A stretch of 45,866 nt of DNA, taken from contig NZ_WTVS01000048.1 of the NCBI RefSeq assembly GCF_012911005.2, positions 1 to 45,866 on the forward strand. Direction: 5' to 3'. The DNA comes from Aromatoleum toluolicum. GTDB lineage: Bacteria > Pseudomonadota > Gammaproteobacteria > Burkholderiales > Rhodocyclaceae. Positions 11,219-19,448 of the stretch are shown here, in pieces (within the stretch, counting starts at the first letter, position 1; the number at the start of each line of letters is the position of its first letter). The position numbers and the translations under genes were made by a program. The notes beneath the pieces were generated by a model. It worked only from the letters and a program-made list of their open reading frames with translations, ran no database searches and was not told the origin of the DNA.

Positions 11219-12703
11219 ATGTCAGAGCACCTGCCGGCGGGTTACAGCGACCGCCTGTACAACGAGGATCTCGGTCCTCTGAAGGACAAGAACTGGAACT
11301 GGTACAACATCTTCGCGTTCTGGATGTCGGATGTTCACAGTGTCGGTGGATACGTTTTTGCCGGCAGTTTGTTCGCACTCGGTCTCACAAGCTGGCAGGT
11401 GCTCGTGTCGCTGATCATCGGTATCTGCCTCGTCAACATCCTGTGCAATTGGGTCGCCCGGCCCAGCCAGCAAGCCGGCATTCCCTACCCGGTCGCCTGC
11501 CGCCTCGCCTTCGGCGTATGGGGCGCCAACGTACCGGCGATCATCCGCGGCCTGATCGCGGTCGCGTGGTACGGCATCCAGACCTTCCTCGCCTCGTCGG
11601 CGCTCACGATCGTCATGCTGCGCTTCTTCCCCGGCCTCGAAAGCCTCGCGCATAGCAGCTTTGCCGGCCTGTCGTATCTGGGCTGGCTCGGCTTCATGAT
11701 CATGTGGGTGCTGCAGGCCATCGTCTTCTGGCACGGCATGGAAGCGATCAAGCGTTTCATCGACTGGGCCGGACCCGCGGTCTACGTGGTGATGTTCGTG
11801 CTCGCCGGCTGGATCATCTGGAAGGCCGGCCCCGACAACATCAGCCTGAACCTCGGCGAAGTGAAATATGAAGGGTGGGGCGTCATCGGCCCGATGCTGA
11901 CCGCGATCGCGCTGGTCGTGTCCTACTTCTCCGGTCCGATGCTGAACTTCGGCGACTTCTCGCGCTACGGCAAGACCTTCGACGAAGTGAAGCGCGGCAA
12001 CTTCTGGGGCCTGCCGGTGAATTTCCTGGCCTTCTCGGTCGTCACCGTCGTCATCACCTCCGGCACGATCCCCGTGTTCGGCCACATGATCACCGACCCG
12101 ATCGAGACCGTCAGCAAGATCGACAACACGATGGCCGCGGTGCTCGGCGCCTTCACCTTCGTCACGGCCACGATCGGCATCAACATCGTCGCCAATTTCG
12201 TGTCGCCGGCCTTCGATTTCTCCAACGTCGCGCCGAAGCACATCAGCTTCCGCACCGGCGGCTTCATCGCCGCGGTCGGCTCGATCTTCATCACGCCATG
12301 GAACCTGTTCAACTCGCCGGAAGTGATCCATTACACGCTCGACATGCTCGCCGCCTTCATCGGCCCGCTGTTCGGCATCCTGCTGGTCGACTTCTACCTG
12401 GTGCGCAACCGCAAGATCGTCGTCGATGACCTCTACAGCGACAGGCCCGGCGGTGCCTACTGGTACGACAACGGCGTGAACAAGCGCGCGATGTGGGCGC
12501 TCGCTCCGGCGGTGCTGGTCGGTGTGGCAATCACGCTGTCGGGCACGAAGGTGCTGGCCGACTTCAACTGGTTCATCGGCTGCGCGCTCGGCGCCCTGTT
12601 CTACCACCTTGCGATGAAGGGCCAGAACGTGTCCCACGGCGCACGCGCCGACGAGACCGAGCTGGAAATCACGCCTCGCCTCGCCACCGAGTCCGCTTCC
12701 TGA
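11219..12703 (+). CDS. NCS1 family permease, probable allantoin/uracil-type importer
   Basis: A 494-aa NCS1 symporter with about 12 transmembrane helices. It has the signature N-terminus (SDRLYNEDLGPLKDKNWNWYNIFAFWMSDVHSVGGYVFAG) and the mid-protein GDFSRYGK motif. The start follows ATGAGGAGACAAGC with a clear ribosome site. It is first in a plus-strand operon, 66 bp ahead of allantoicase. Import of allantoin or allantoate is inferred from context. It belongs to a different NCS1 branch from the 7901-9289 transporter, so the two are not recent duplicates. Confidence 0.88.
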   Translation: MSEHLPAGYSDRLYNEDLGPLKDKNWNWYNIFAFWMSDVHSVGGYVFAGSLFALGLTSWQVLVSLIIGICLVNILCNWVARPSQQAGIPYPVACRLAFGVWGANVPAIIRGLIAVAWYGIQTFLASSALTIVMLRFFPGLESLAHSSFAGLSYLGWLGFMIMWVLQAIVFWHGMEAIKRFIDWAGPAVYVVMFVLAGWIIWKAGPDNISLNLGEVKYEGWGVIGPMLTAIALVVSYFSGPMLNFGDFSRYGKTFDEVKRGNFWGLPVNFLAFSVVTVVITSGTIPVFGHMITDPIETVSKIDNTMAAVLGAFTFVTATIGINIVANFVSPAFDFSNVAPKHISFRTGGFIAAVGSIFITPWNLFNSPEVIHYTLDMLAAFIGPLFGILLVDFYLVRNRKIVVDDLYSDRPGGAYWYDNGVNKRAMWALAPAVLVGVAITLSGTKVLADFNWFIGCALGALFYHLAMKGQNVSHGARADETELEITPRLATESAS

Positions 12704-12769
12704 CGCAGCGCGCCGCGGGCGGCATGACCCGCCCGCGGCCCAATCCCCCGCAACAGAGAGAGCCAACCG

Positions 12770-13804
12770 ATGAGTCACAACACCGGCAGCATCCGCATCG
12801 CCGAACCCGCCGCCCTCCCCGACTGGGCGCTGCGTTCGGTCGATCTCGCCAACCCGAGGATCGGCGCCAAGGCGCTGTATGCCTCCGACGACTTCTTCGC
12901 CGAAGTCTCGCGCATGTTGAACCCCGAACCCGCGCAGTTCGTCCCCGGCAAGTACGACGACAACGGCAAGTGGATGGACGGCTGGGAAACCCGCAGAAAG
13001 CGCACCACCGGCCACGACTGGTGCTTCGTCAGGCTCGGCCGCAAGGGCACGATCCGCGGCTTCGACGTCGACACCAGCCACTTCACCGGCAACTACGCGC
13101 CCGCCGTGTCGATCGAGGCCACCGTGTGCGACAGCGACGATACCGCCGCGCTGAAAGACGCGAAATGGACCGAGATCCTGCCCTCGACCTCGCTCTCGGG
13201 TAACAGCCACCACCTGCTGCAGGCGAACTCCGACGCCGCGTACACGCACCTGCGTGTGAATATCTATCCGGACGGCGGCATTGCGCGCCTGCGCGTCTAT
13301 GGCCAGCCGGTCGGGGTGTTCGAGGGCACGGGTGATGCGCTCGTCGATCTGGTCGCGCTGGAAAACGGCGGTCGCCCGGTCGCGTGGAACGACGCCCACT
13401 TCGGCACCGCCTCGAACCTGATCCTGCCGGGGCGCGGCATCAACATGGGCGACGGCTGGGAAACCCGCCGCCGCCGCGAGCCCGGCTCCGACTGGTGCAT
13501 CCTGCAGCTCGGCGCCGCCGGCACGATCGAGAAGATCGAAGTCGACACCGCCCACTTCAAGGGCAACTACCCCGACCGCTGCTCCATCCAGGCCGCCTTC
13601 GTCGAGGGTGGCACCGACCAGTCCGTCATCACCCAGAGCATGTTCTGGCCGGTACTGCTGCCCGAGCAGAAGCTGTCGATGGACGCCATCCACAGCTTCT
13701 CCGAGCAGATCGCCAAGCTCGGCCCCGTCACCCACGTGCGCCTCAACATCATCCCGGACGGCGGCGTCTCGCGCCTGCGTCTGTGGGGGAGAGTGAAAAA
13801 ATGA
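12770..13804 (+). CDS. alc: Allantoicase (copy 1)
   Basis: A 344-aa cytoplasmic enzyme that splits allantoate into (S)-ureidoglycolate and urea. The protein is two homologous allantoicase repeats: the [11 protein letters not shown] segment near residue 68 and the [18 protein letters not shown] segment near residue 227 are equivalent, as are [10 protein letters not shown] and [10 protein letters not shown]. Its stop overlaps the allA start by 4 bp (ATGA), so they are translationally coupled. It differs from the copy at 20902-21936 by about 13 residues. The differences cluster in the middle third of the gene. Confidence 0.94.
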   Translation: MSHNTGSIRIAEPAALPDWALRSVDLANPRIGAKALYASDDFFAEVSRMLNPEPAQFVPGKYDDNGKWMDGWETRRKRTTGHDWCFVRLGRKGTIRGFDVDTSHFTGNYAPAVSIEATVCDSDDTAALKDAKWTEILPSTSLSGNSHHLLQANSDAAYTHLRVNIYPDGGIARLRVYGQPVGVFEGTGDALVDLVALENGGRPVAWNDAHFGTASNLILPGRGINMGDGWETRRRREPGSDWCILQLGAAGTIEKIEVDTAHFKGNYPDRCSIQAAFVEGGTDQSVITQSMFWPVLLPEQKLSMDAIHSFSEQIAKLGPVTHVRLNIIPDGGVSRLRLWGRVKK

Positions 13805-14304
13805 ACGAAACCCTGATCCGGCTCCAGGTCGAGCCGCTGACGCGCGAGACCTTCGCCCGCTTCGGCAACGTGATCGAGGCGTCCGACGCGGCCCATCATT
13901 TCACGATCAACGGTGGCAACACCGAGCGCTACCACAACCTCGCGCAGATCGATCCCGGCCCGGACGGCCGCACGATCGTGTCGATCTTCCGCGGTCAGCC
14001 GCGCGCGCTGCCCTTCACCGTCGGGATGATGGAGCGCCACCCGCTGGGCAGCCAGGCCTTCGTGCCGCTGTCGGGAGCCCCCTACCTGGTCGTGGTCGCG
14101 GAAGCAGGCGATGCACCGGGCGTCGAAGACCTGCGCGTCTTCCTCGCCCGCGGCGACCAGGGCGTCAATTACGCGCGCGGCGTGTGGCACCACCCGCTGC
14201 TTGCGCTCGACGGGGTATCGGACTTCCTCGTGATCGACCGAGCGGGGGAAGGGCCGAACTGCGATGAGATCCCGCTCGATGAAGCCGGCGTAATCGAATT
14301 CTAG
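13801..14304 (+). CDS. allA: Ureidoglycolate lyase (copy 1)
   Basis: A 167-aa cupin-fold enzyme that converts ureidoglycolate to glyoxylate and urea. Recognisable family segments are [26 protein letters not shown] and the [14 protein letters not shown] metal/substrate strand. It overlaps alc by ATGA. It is more diverged from its second copy (roughly 70-75% by eye) than the alc genes are from each other. It completes allantoin breakdown; no glyoxylate-using gene is present in the window. Confidence 0.92.
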   Translation: MNETLIRLQVEPLTRETFARFGNVIEASDAAHHFTINGGNTERYHNLAQIDPGPDGRTIVSIFRGQPRALPFTVGMMERHPLGSQAFVPLSGAPYLVVVAEAGDAPGVEDLRVFLARGDQGVNYARGVWHHPLLALDGVSDFLVIDRAGEGPNCDEIPLDEAGVIEF

Positions 14305-14312
14305 CCAGAACG

Positions 14313-14342
14313 TGGCGGATTACGCCTTCGGCTAATCCGCCA
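14313..14342 (+). terminator. Hairpin after the first allA gene
   Basis: TGGCGGATTA and TAATCCGCCA form a perfect 10-bp stem around a 10-nt loop, 8 bp after the allA stop. No U-tract follows. Elements of this form are often repeated in related genomes, so it could be a dispersed intergenic repeat as well as a terminator. Confidence 0.6.
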
Positions 14343-14414
14343 TACAGGGCTGACTCGCCCCTGACAAAACACGATTACCAACTGGCGCTCCTCGGCAACC
14401 CATCCCCATCCTGT

Positions 14415-14435
14415 CCTTCCCCTTGAAGGGGAAGG
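14415..14435. repeat. Perfect palindrome CCTTCCCCTT-g-AAGGGGAAGG
   Basis: A 10-bp stem with a 1-nt centre, between allA and the next GntR gene. As RNA it could fold only with a larger loop. It may be a bidirectional terminator or an intergenic repeat unit. It is followed by AAAC, not a U-tract. Confidence 0.45.
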
Positions 14436-14567
14436 AAACTGCTAATCAGATTCGAAACACTACACTTGCGTGATTCGCACCACGCAGGTCCGCCCGTAAC
14501 TGAACCGCCCGGAACGCAGGCGGTGACGTATGGGGTGTTCGCGGCGCGGCGAGGACTGTCTGAGCGC

Positions 14568-14587
14568 GCACCGCGGAAGCGCGGTGC
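14568..14587. repeat. GCACCGCG-gaag-CGCGGTGC hairpin
   Basis: A perfect 8-bp GC stem with a stable GAAG tetraloop. It sits in the 594-bp gene-free stretch 14305-14898, which also holds the two preceding hairpins and the 14857-14875 operator. An open frame of 67 codons crosses here but has no ribosome site or recognisable protein, so I call no gene in this stretch. Confidence 0.45.
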
Positions 14588-14856
14588 AGGGCGCGCACTT
14601 GCGTCACCTCCGCCGCGCTGCGAAGCAGCAGCCGCTGAGCGAATACCTCATGCGGCGCCGGCGGATTAGCAACACGTACTGAACCGCCCACCGCGTCGCC
14701 ACCATGCCCCACCATGGTTCCCGCCTCGTCGTGAACGCACTGTGATGATGCGTGACGCGCTCGCGCCCTCCTCACCGAAAATCGGCCGAAACTCCCGTCA
14801 ACAGGGCCTTTCCGCCGGTCTCATCTTACGTGGCATGTTTCATGCAATTCCTGGCC

Positions 14857-14875
14857 TGACCGGTCTGACCAGTCA
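14857..14875 (+). promoter_or_regulatory. Operator-like palindrome before the GntR gene at 14899
   Basis: TGACCGGTCTGACCAGTCA is a 19-bp near-perfect dyad centred on one base, with GGTC/GACC cores of the kind FadR-type regulators bind. It ends 24 bp before the GntR start codon, suggesting autoregulation of this regulator and the ABC genes behind it. Confidence 0.6.
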
Positions 14876-14898
14876 GATCACAGCACCCAGGAACTTAC

Positions 14899-15576
14899 AT
14901 GCCGAGCATCGCCAACGTTGCCGCCCAGGCGCTCCAGCGCCGCATCATCGACGGTGAATTCCCCGCCGGGTCCGCCCTGCCCTCGCAGCGCGAACTCGCC
15001 GAACAACTCTCCATCAGCCGCGCATCGCTGCGCGAAGCCATCTCCACGCTCGAAGCGCTCGGACTCGTGCGCAGCCAGCCGAGCAAGGGCGTCTTCGTCA
15101 CGGCCGGCAAGCAGCCCGATCCCGCTCATCTGCCGCGCGGCACCGCGTCGATGACCCCGCAGGCGCTGTTCGAATTCCGCGCCGTCCTCGAACCGGCGTG
15201 GACCGCCCTCGCCGCCCGCCGCATCGACGCCACGGGTCGCGAGCGGCTCGAAGCCATTCAGCGCGGCATGGAAGACGCGCTCAAGGTCTGCGACCTCGTG
15301 ATGGCCTCCGACTGGGACCTCCAGTTCCACCTGTGCCTCGCCGAACTCTCCGGCAACGCCGGTCTCGCCAGCGTCGCCGCGCAGTTCCGCGACCAGATCG
15401 GCCACAGCCTGCGCCTGCCCTTCTCCAACCCCTCGGGCATCTGGGAACCGGCCGACGAACACCGCCACATCATCGACGCCATTCTCGCCGGCGACGCCCC
15501 CGCCGCCGAGGCCGCCATGCGCGCCCACCTTTCCGCCGCCGCGCGACGCGCCGGCATCAACTTCCCCGCCCTCTGA
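14899..15576 (+). CDS. GntR/FadR-family transcriptional regulator
   Basis: A 225-aa regulator. The N-terminal winged helix (LPSQRELAEQLSISRASLREAISTLEALGLV) is followed by an FCD domain. Acidic and His residues of that domain (DWDLQFHLCLAELSGN, ADEHRHIIDAI, MRAHL) form the usual metal site, suggesting a small carboxylate ligand. It lies 23 bp ahead of an ABC transporter operon that it probably controls, with an operator-like palindrome just upstream of its own start. The ligand is unknown. Confidence 0.88.
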   Translation: MPSIANVAAQALQRRIIDGEFPAGSALPSQRELAEQLSISRASLREAISTLEALGLVRSQPSKGVFVTAGKQPDPAHLPRGTASMTPQALFEFRAVLEPAWTALAARRIDATGRERLEAIQRGMEDALKVCDLVMASDWDLQFHLCLAELSGNAGLASVAAQFRDQIGHSLRLPFSNPSGIWEPADEHRHIIDAILAGDAPAAEAAMRAHLSAAARRAGINFPAL

Positions 15577-15599
15577 AACCGCCCCCAGGAGATTGACCC

Positions 15600-16418
15600 A
15601 TGATGTCCGCCCACACCGCCACCCGCCGCCCTTTCCTCCGCAGCCTCTGCGTCCTCGCCGCCGGCATCGCCGTCTCCGCCGGCCTCGGCCTGTCCGATGC
15701 CCGCGCCGACGTGCTCACCGACATCCAGAAGGCCGGCACCCTGCGCGTCGCCGTGCCGCAGGACTTCCCGCCCTTCGGCAGCGTCGGCACCGACCTCAAG
15801 CCGCGAGGTTACGACATCGACATGGCGAGCCTGATCGCCAAGGAACTCGGCGTGAAGATCGAACTGATCCCGGTGACGAGCACCAACCGCATCCCCTACC
15901 TCACCACCGGCAAGGCCGACCTCGTGATCTCCAGCCTCGGCAAGAACCCCGACCGGGAAAAGGTGATCGACTTCTCCGACGCCTACGCGCCCTTCTTCAA
16001 CGGCGTGTTCGGCCCCGAGGACGTCAAGCTCACCAAGGCCGAGGAACTCGCCGGCAAGACCATCGGCGTCACGCGCGGCTCGGTCGAGGATCTCGAGCTC
16101 ACGAAGATCACCCCCGCCACCGCGACGATCAAGCGCTTCGAGGACAACAACGCCACGATCTCCGCCTACCTCACCGGCCAGGTGCAATTCGTCGCCACCG
16201 GCAACGTCGTCGCCGCGGCCGTCAACGACATGACCAAGCTGCGCCGCCTGGGCTCCAAGTTCCTGATCAAGAACTCTCCCTGCTACGTCGGCGTTGCCAA
16301 GGGCGAGGCCGCGCTCGCGACCAAGGTCAACGCGATCATCGCCAAGGCCAAGAAGGACGGCTCGCTCAACGACATCGCCCAGCGCTGGCTGCACGCACCG
16401 CTGCCGAAGGACCTGTAA
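15600..16418 (+). CDS. Polar amino acid-type ABC transporter substrate-binding protein
   Basis: A 272-aa periplasmic binding protein of the SBP_bac_3 family. The signal peptide ends near ARA-DVLTDIQ. The family signature GTLRVAVPQDFPPFG, then GYDIDMASLIAKELG, follows. The ATG at 15600 lies behind AGGAGATTGACCC. It is first of four ABC genes. Linkage to the ureide clusters hints at a nitrogen compound, but the substrate cannot be read from the sequence. Confidence 0.87.
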   Translation: MMSAHTATRRPFLRSLCVLAAGIAVSAGLGLSDARADVLTDIQKAGTLRVAVPQDFPPFGSVGTDLKPRGYDIDMASLIAKELGVKIELIPVTSTNRIPYLTTGKADLVISSLGKNPDREKVIDFSDAYAPFFNGVFGPEDVKLTKAEELAGKTIGVTRGSVEDLELTKITPATATIKRFEDNNATISAYLTGQVQFVATGNVVAAAVNDMTKLRRLGSKFLIKNSPCYVGVAKGEAALATKVNAIIAKAKKDGSLNDIAQRWLHAPLPKDL

Positions 16419-16442
16419 GGTCGCTTCAACAAGGGACCGACC

Positions 16443-17111
16443 ATGGCCTATCGATTCGACTTCGCGCCGGTGTTCGAGCACACCGACCTGCTGCTCGCGG
16501 GCGCCGGCTTCACGCTGGCGCTCACCGCGGTGGGCGCGGTGCTCGGCATCGGGCTCGGCGTCACCGGGGCGGTGTGCCGCGCCTGGAAGCTGCGCCCCTT
16601 CGACCGGATGTTCGGCCTGTACGTGGAGGTAATCCGCAACACGCCCTTCCTCGTGCAGCTTTTCTTCATCTTCTTCGGCCTCCCGGCGCTCGGCGTGCGG
16701 ATGAGCGAGTGGCAGGCGGCCGTGCTCGCGATGGTCGTGAACCTCGGCGCCTACTCCACCGAGATCATTCGCGCCGGTATCCAGGCGACGCCGCGCGGCC
16801 AGATCGAAGCGGCCGAATCGCTCGCGATGACGCGTCCGCAGATCTTCCGCCACGTCGTGTTGCGCCCGGCGCTCGCGAAGGTGTGGCCGGCGCTGACGAG
16901 CCAGGTGATCATCGTGATGCTCGGCTCGGCGGTGTGCTCGCAGATCGCCACGGAAGAGCTGACCTTCGCCGCGAACTTCATTCAGTCGCGCAACTTCCGC
17001 GCCTTCGAGACCTACTTCGTCACGACCGGGATGTACTTCGTAATGGCGCTCGCGATCCGCCAGCTGCTGGTGCAACTCGGCCAGCACTATGTCGTCGGGA
17101 GGGCCCGCTGA
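16443..17111 (+). CDS. Amino acid ABC transporter permease
   Basis: A 222-aa inner-membrane permease of the HisM family with about five helices. YVEVIRNTPFLVQLFFIFFGLPALG and the EAA-type loop AAESLAMTRPQIFRHVVLRPAL are visible. AAGGGA precedes the start. Its stop overlaps the next permease start by one base (TGATG), so the pair should be made in equal amounts as a heterodimer. Confidence 0.87.
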   Translation: MAYRFDFAPVFEHTDLLLAGAGFTLALTAVGAVLGIGLGVTGAVCRAWKLRPFDRMFGLYVEVIRNTPFLVQLFFIFFGLPALGVRMSEWQAAVLAMVVNLGAYSTEIIRAGIQATPRGQIEAAESLAMTRPQIFRHVVLRPALAKVWPALTSQVIIVMLGSAVCSQIATEELTFAANFIQSRNFRAFETYFVTTGMYFVMALAIRQLLVQLGQHYVVGRAR

Positions 17112-17764
17112 TGTTCGTCCAGTTCTCGACCTGGGACATCGTCCGCAACCTGCTCGACGCGGGCAAATGGACGCTCGCGCTGTCGCTGATCGCCTTCGTG
17201 CTCGGCGGCATCGTCGGGCTTGCGATCCTGTTCGCGCGTATCGCCAGCAACCGTGTCCTGCAGGCGGCGACCAAGGCCTACATCGAAGTCTTCCAGGGCA
17301 CGCCGCTGCTGATGCAGCTCTTCATCGTGTTCTTCGGCCTGTCGCTCGCCGGCATCGACGTCTCGCCCTGGCTCGCCGCCGCGGCAGGGCTGACGCTCTT
17401 CACCAGCGCCTACCTCGCCGAGATCTGGCGCGGCTGCGTCGAGGCGGTGCCGAAGGGACAGTGGGAGGCTTCCGCCACGCTGGCGCTGACCTACCCGCAA
17501 CAGATGCGCCACGTGATCCTGCCGCAGGCGCTGCGCATCGCGATCGCGCCCACCGTCGGATTCTCGGTGCAGGTGGTCAAGGGCACCGCGGTGACCTCGA
17601 TCATCGGCTTCGCCGAACTCACGAAGACCGGCTCGATGCTCGCCAACGCCACCTTCGAGCCCTTCCTGGTGTTCGGGCTGGTGGCTGCCGGCTACTTCGC
17701 GCTGTGTTACCCGCTCTCGCTGTACGCGAAAAGCCTGGAGAGGAAATTCCATGTCGCTCGTTAA
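17111..17764 (+). CDS. Amino acid ABC transporter permease
   Basis: A 217-aa second permease of the transporter. It has the EVFQGTPLLMQLFIVFFGL segment and an EAA-type loop (ASATLALTYPQQMRHVILPQAL). The start codon overlaps the previous stop by one base. Its own 3' end overlaps the ATPase gene by 14 bp. Tight packing of all three genes marks one operon. Confidence 0.87.
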   Translation: MFVQFSTWDIVRNLLDAGKWTLALSLIAFVLGGIVGLAILFARIASNRVLQAATKAYIEVFQGTPLLMQLFIVFFGLSLAGIDVSPWLAAAAGLTLFTSAYLAEIWRGCVEAVPKGQWEASATLALTYPQQMRHVILPQALRIAIAPTVGFSVQVVKGTAVTSIIGFAELTKTGSMLANATFEPFLVFGLVAAGYFALCYPLSLYAKSLERKFHVAR

Positions 17765-18485
17765 AATCGCCGGTCTGCACAAGCATTTCGGCACCAACCA
17801 CGTCCTCAAGGGCATCGACCTCGAAGTGGCGAGTGGCGACGTCGTCGCGCTGATCGGCCGCAGCGGCTCGGGCAAGAGCACGCTGTTGCGCACCGTCAAC
17901 GGCCTCGAGACCATCGACAAGGGCGAGCTCGTCGTCGACGGCACCGCGCTGCACGACGGCCGCGGTGACCTGCGGGCGCTGCGCCAGAAGGTCGGCATGG
18001 TGTTCCAGCAGTTCAACCTCTTCCCGCATCTCACCGCCGGCCAGAACGTGATGCTCGCGCCGACGGTCGTGAAGGGCACGGCGAAGGCCGAGGCCGAGGA
18101 CATCGCGAAGGAGGTGCTGCTGAAGGTGGGTCTATCGGACAAGTTCGACAGCTACCCCGACCAGCTCTCCGGCGGCCAGCAGCAGCGCGTCGCGATCGCC
18201 CGCGCGCTGGCGATGCGGCCCAAGGTGCTGCTGTGCGACGAGATCACGTCCGCGCTCGACCCCGAACTCGTCAGCGAAGTCCTCGCCGTCGTGCGTCAGC
18301 TCGCCACCGAGGGCATGACGCTGATCATGGTCACGCACGAGATGCGCTTCGCGCGCGAGGTCGGCAACAAGCTGATCTTCATGCACCACGGCCGCATCCA
18401 CGAAAGCGGCGACCCGAAGACGGTGTTCGCCGAGCCGCAGACGCCCGAGCTTGCAAACTTCATCGGCGCGGTGCAGTCGGCGTGA
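17751..18485 (+). CDS. Amino acid ABC transporter ATP-binding protein
   Basis: A 244-aa ATPase. It has Walker A GRSGSGKS, a Q-loop in [10 protein letters not shown], the signature LSGGQQQRV, Walker [13 protein letters not shown] and the switch His in VTHEMRFA. The Walker B segment has Ile where many relatives have Pro (DEITSALD), which is common in this subfamily. It is the last gene of the ABC operon and meets the GntR gene at 18498 tail to tail. Confidence 0.9.
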   Translation: MSLVKIAGLHKHFGTNHVLKGIDLEVASGDVVALIGRSGSGKSTLLRTVNGLETIDKGELVVDGTALHDGRGDLRALRQKVGMVFQQFNLFPHLTAGQNVMLAPTVVKGTAKAEAEDIAKEVLLKVGLSDKFDSYPDQLSGGQQQRVAIARALAMRPKVLLCDEITSALDPELVSEVLAVVRQLATEGMTLIMVTHEMRFAREVGNKLIFMHHGRIHESGDPKTVFAEPQTPELANFIGAVQSA

Positions 18486-18497
18486 GGCGCCACACCC

Positions 18498-19160
18498 TCA
18501 GGCGAAGATGCCCCACCAGCGCAAGGTCTGTTCGAAATGCCGGCGCACCGCCTCGGCCGCCGCCTGTTCGTCACCGCCGATGATCGCATCGATGATCGCG
18601 ACGTGCTCCTCCATCGCCGGCACGATGCGGTCCGGCAGCAGCGGACGCGAGTGCTGCATCACCGAGATGCGGTCGCGGTTCTGGGCGTAGATCTCGCGCA
18701 CGGTCGCGTTGCCGAGGGCGCCCGACAGCGTCGAATGCAGCGACCAGTCGACCGCCATCGCCTCGCGTTGCAGCGACGCAGTGATGCCGGTTCGCGCGGC
18801 ATCGAGGAGACGGATGTGGATCTCGCGCAGCTCGGCGAGGCGCTTGCCCTCCCCCTGCCGCACCACGCGGCGCGCGCCTTCCTGGTCGAAGATCAGGCGC
18901 AGGTCGAAGTATTCGCGGACGAGATCCGGCGTCGCTTCCATCACCGCGACGCCGCGCTTGGGCAGCACACTCAGCAGCCCCGCCGACTCGGCACGCTTCA
19001 CTGCCTCGCGCACGGGGGCGAGCGGCAGATCGACCATGCGCGCGAGGTCGGGCATCGAAACGAACTGGCCGGCGCGCAGCTGGCCGCCGGTCAGCATCGC
19101 CTTCAGCGCGTTGAAGGCCCTTTCGGCAAGCAGCAAACCTTCACCGTCCGGCATGTTCAT
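18498..19160 (-). CDS. GntR/FadR-family transcriptional regulator
   Basis: A 220-aa regulator with a GntR winged helix (MPDLARMVDLPLAPVREAVKRAESAGLLSVLPKRG) and an FCD domain (DWSLHSTLSGALGN, MEEHVAIIDAIIGGD, VRRHFEQTLRW). I placed the start at 19160 (MNMPDGEG) behind GAGGG; the open frame runs further upstream without support. It is divergent from dctA-alc-allA and probably controls that operon through the palindrome at 19270-19291. The ligand is unknown. Confidence 0.85.
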   Translation of the reverse strand: MNMPDGEGLLLAERAFNALKAMLTGGQLRAGQFVSMPDLARMVDLPLAPVREAVKRAESAGLLSVLPKRGVAVMEATPDLVREYFDLRLIFDQEGARRVVRQGEGKRLAELREIHIRLLDAARTGITASLQREAMAVDWSLHSTLSGALGNATVREIYAQNRDRISVMQHSRPLLPDRIVPAMEEHVAIIDAIIGGDEQAAAEAVRRHFEQTLRWWGIFA

Positions 19161-19269
19161 ACGTCTGCCCTCTCCAAGATTGCCGAAATGGTACACCCGT
19201 GCCGCGACAGGGCAAATGTCGGGTGGCATGTGAGCCACATCCATAAAGAAATTTTTATTGACTAATAAG

Positions 19270-19291
19270 TGACACGCTAACTAACATGTCA
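19270..19291. promoter_or_regulatory. Operator-like palindrome in the GntR-dctA interval
   Basis: A 22-bp imperfect palindrome with halves TGACACGCTAA and CTAACATGTCA; 16 of 22 positions are symmetric. A TTGACT (-35 type) lies at 19258-19263, so binding would overlap a dctA-directed promoter. The remaining gap 19161-19448 also has a GTGGC/GCCAC stem near 19222 and no gene. Confidence 0.55.
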
Positions 19292-19448
19292 GTACACATT
19301 TGAGAAAGCATCTGCGGCGGACACATCGATCCCGTGACCGTTCGACGGATGGCCGAAGCCCCGGAGTTCCACACCAAAGGTCCGAGACGACACGGCACAC
19401 GAGCGGTTGCGATAGGCAGCCTTCTTCATCCGGTTCGCGAGGTGAACC

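Noticed and set aside
11222-13735. An 837-codon open frame on the minus strand
   Set aside because: Antisense to the NCS1 transporter and allantoicase genes, with low-complexity composition and no ribosome site. The plus-strand genes have clear motifs.
14466-14669. A 67-codon plus-strand frame in the long intergenic stretch
   Set aside because: No ribosome site, no recognisable protein, and it is crossed by a stable hairpin.
15258-17087. A 609-codon minus-strand frame
   Set aside because: Antisense to the GntR gene, ABC binding protein and permease. Composition is that of a shadow.
19222-19239. GTGGC-atgtga-GCCAC stem as a sigma-54 promoter of dctA
   Set aside because: TGGC is present but no correctly spaced TTGC follows. 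Nothing else in the dctA leader fits -24/-12.
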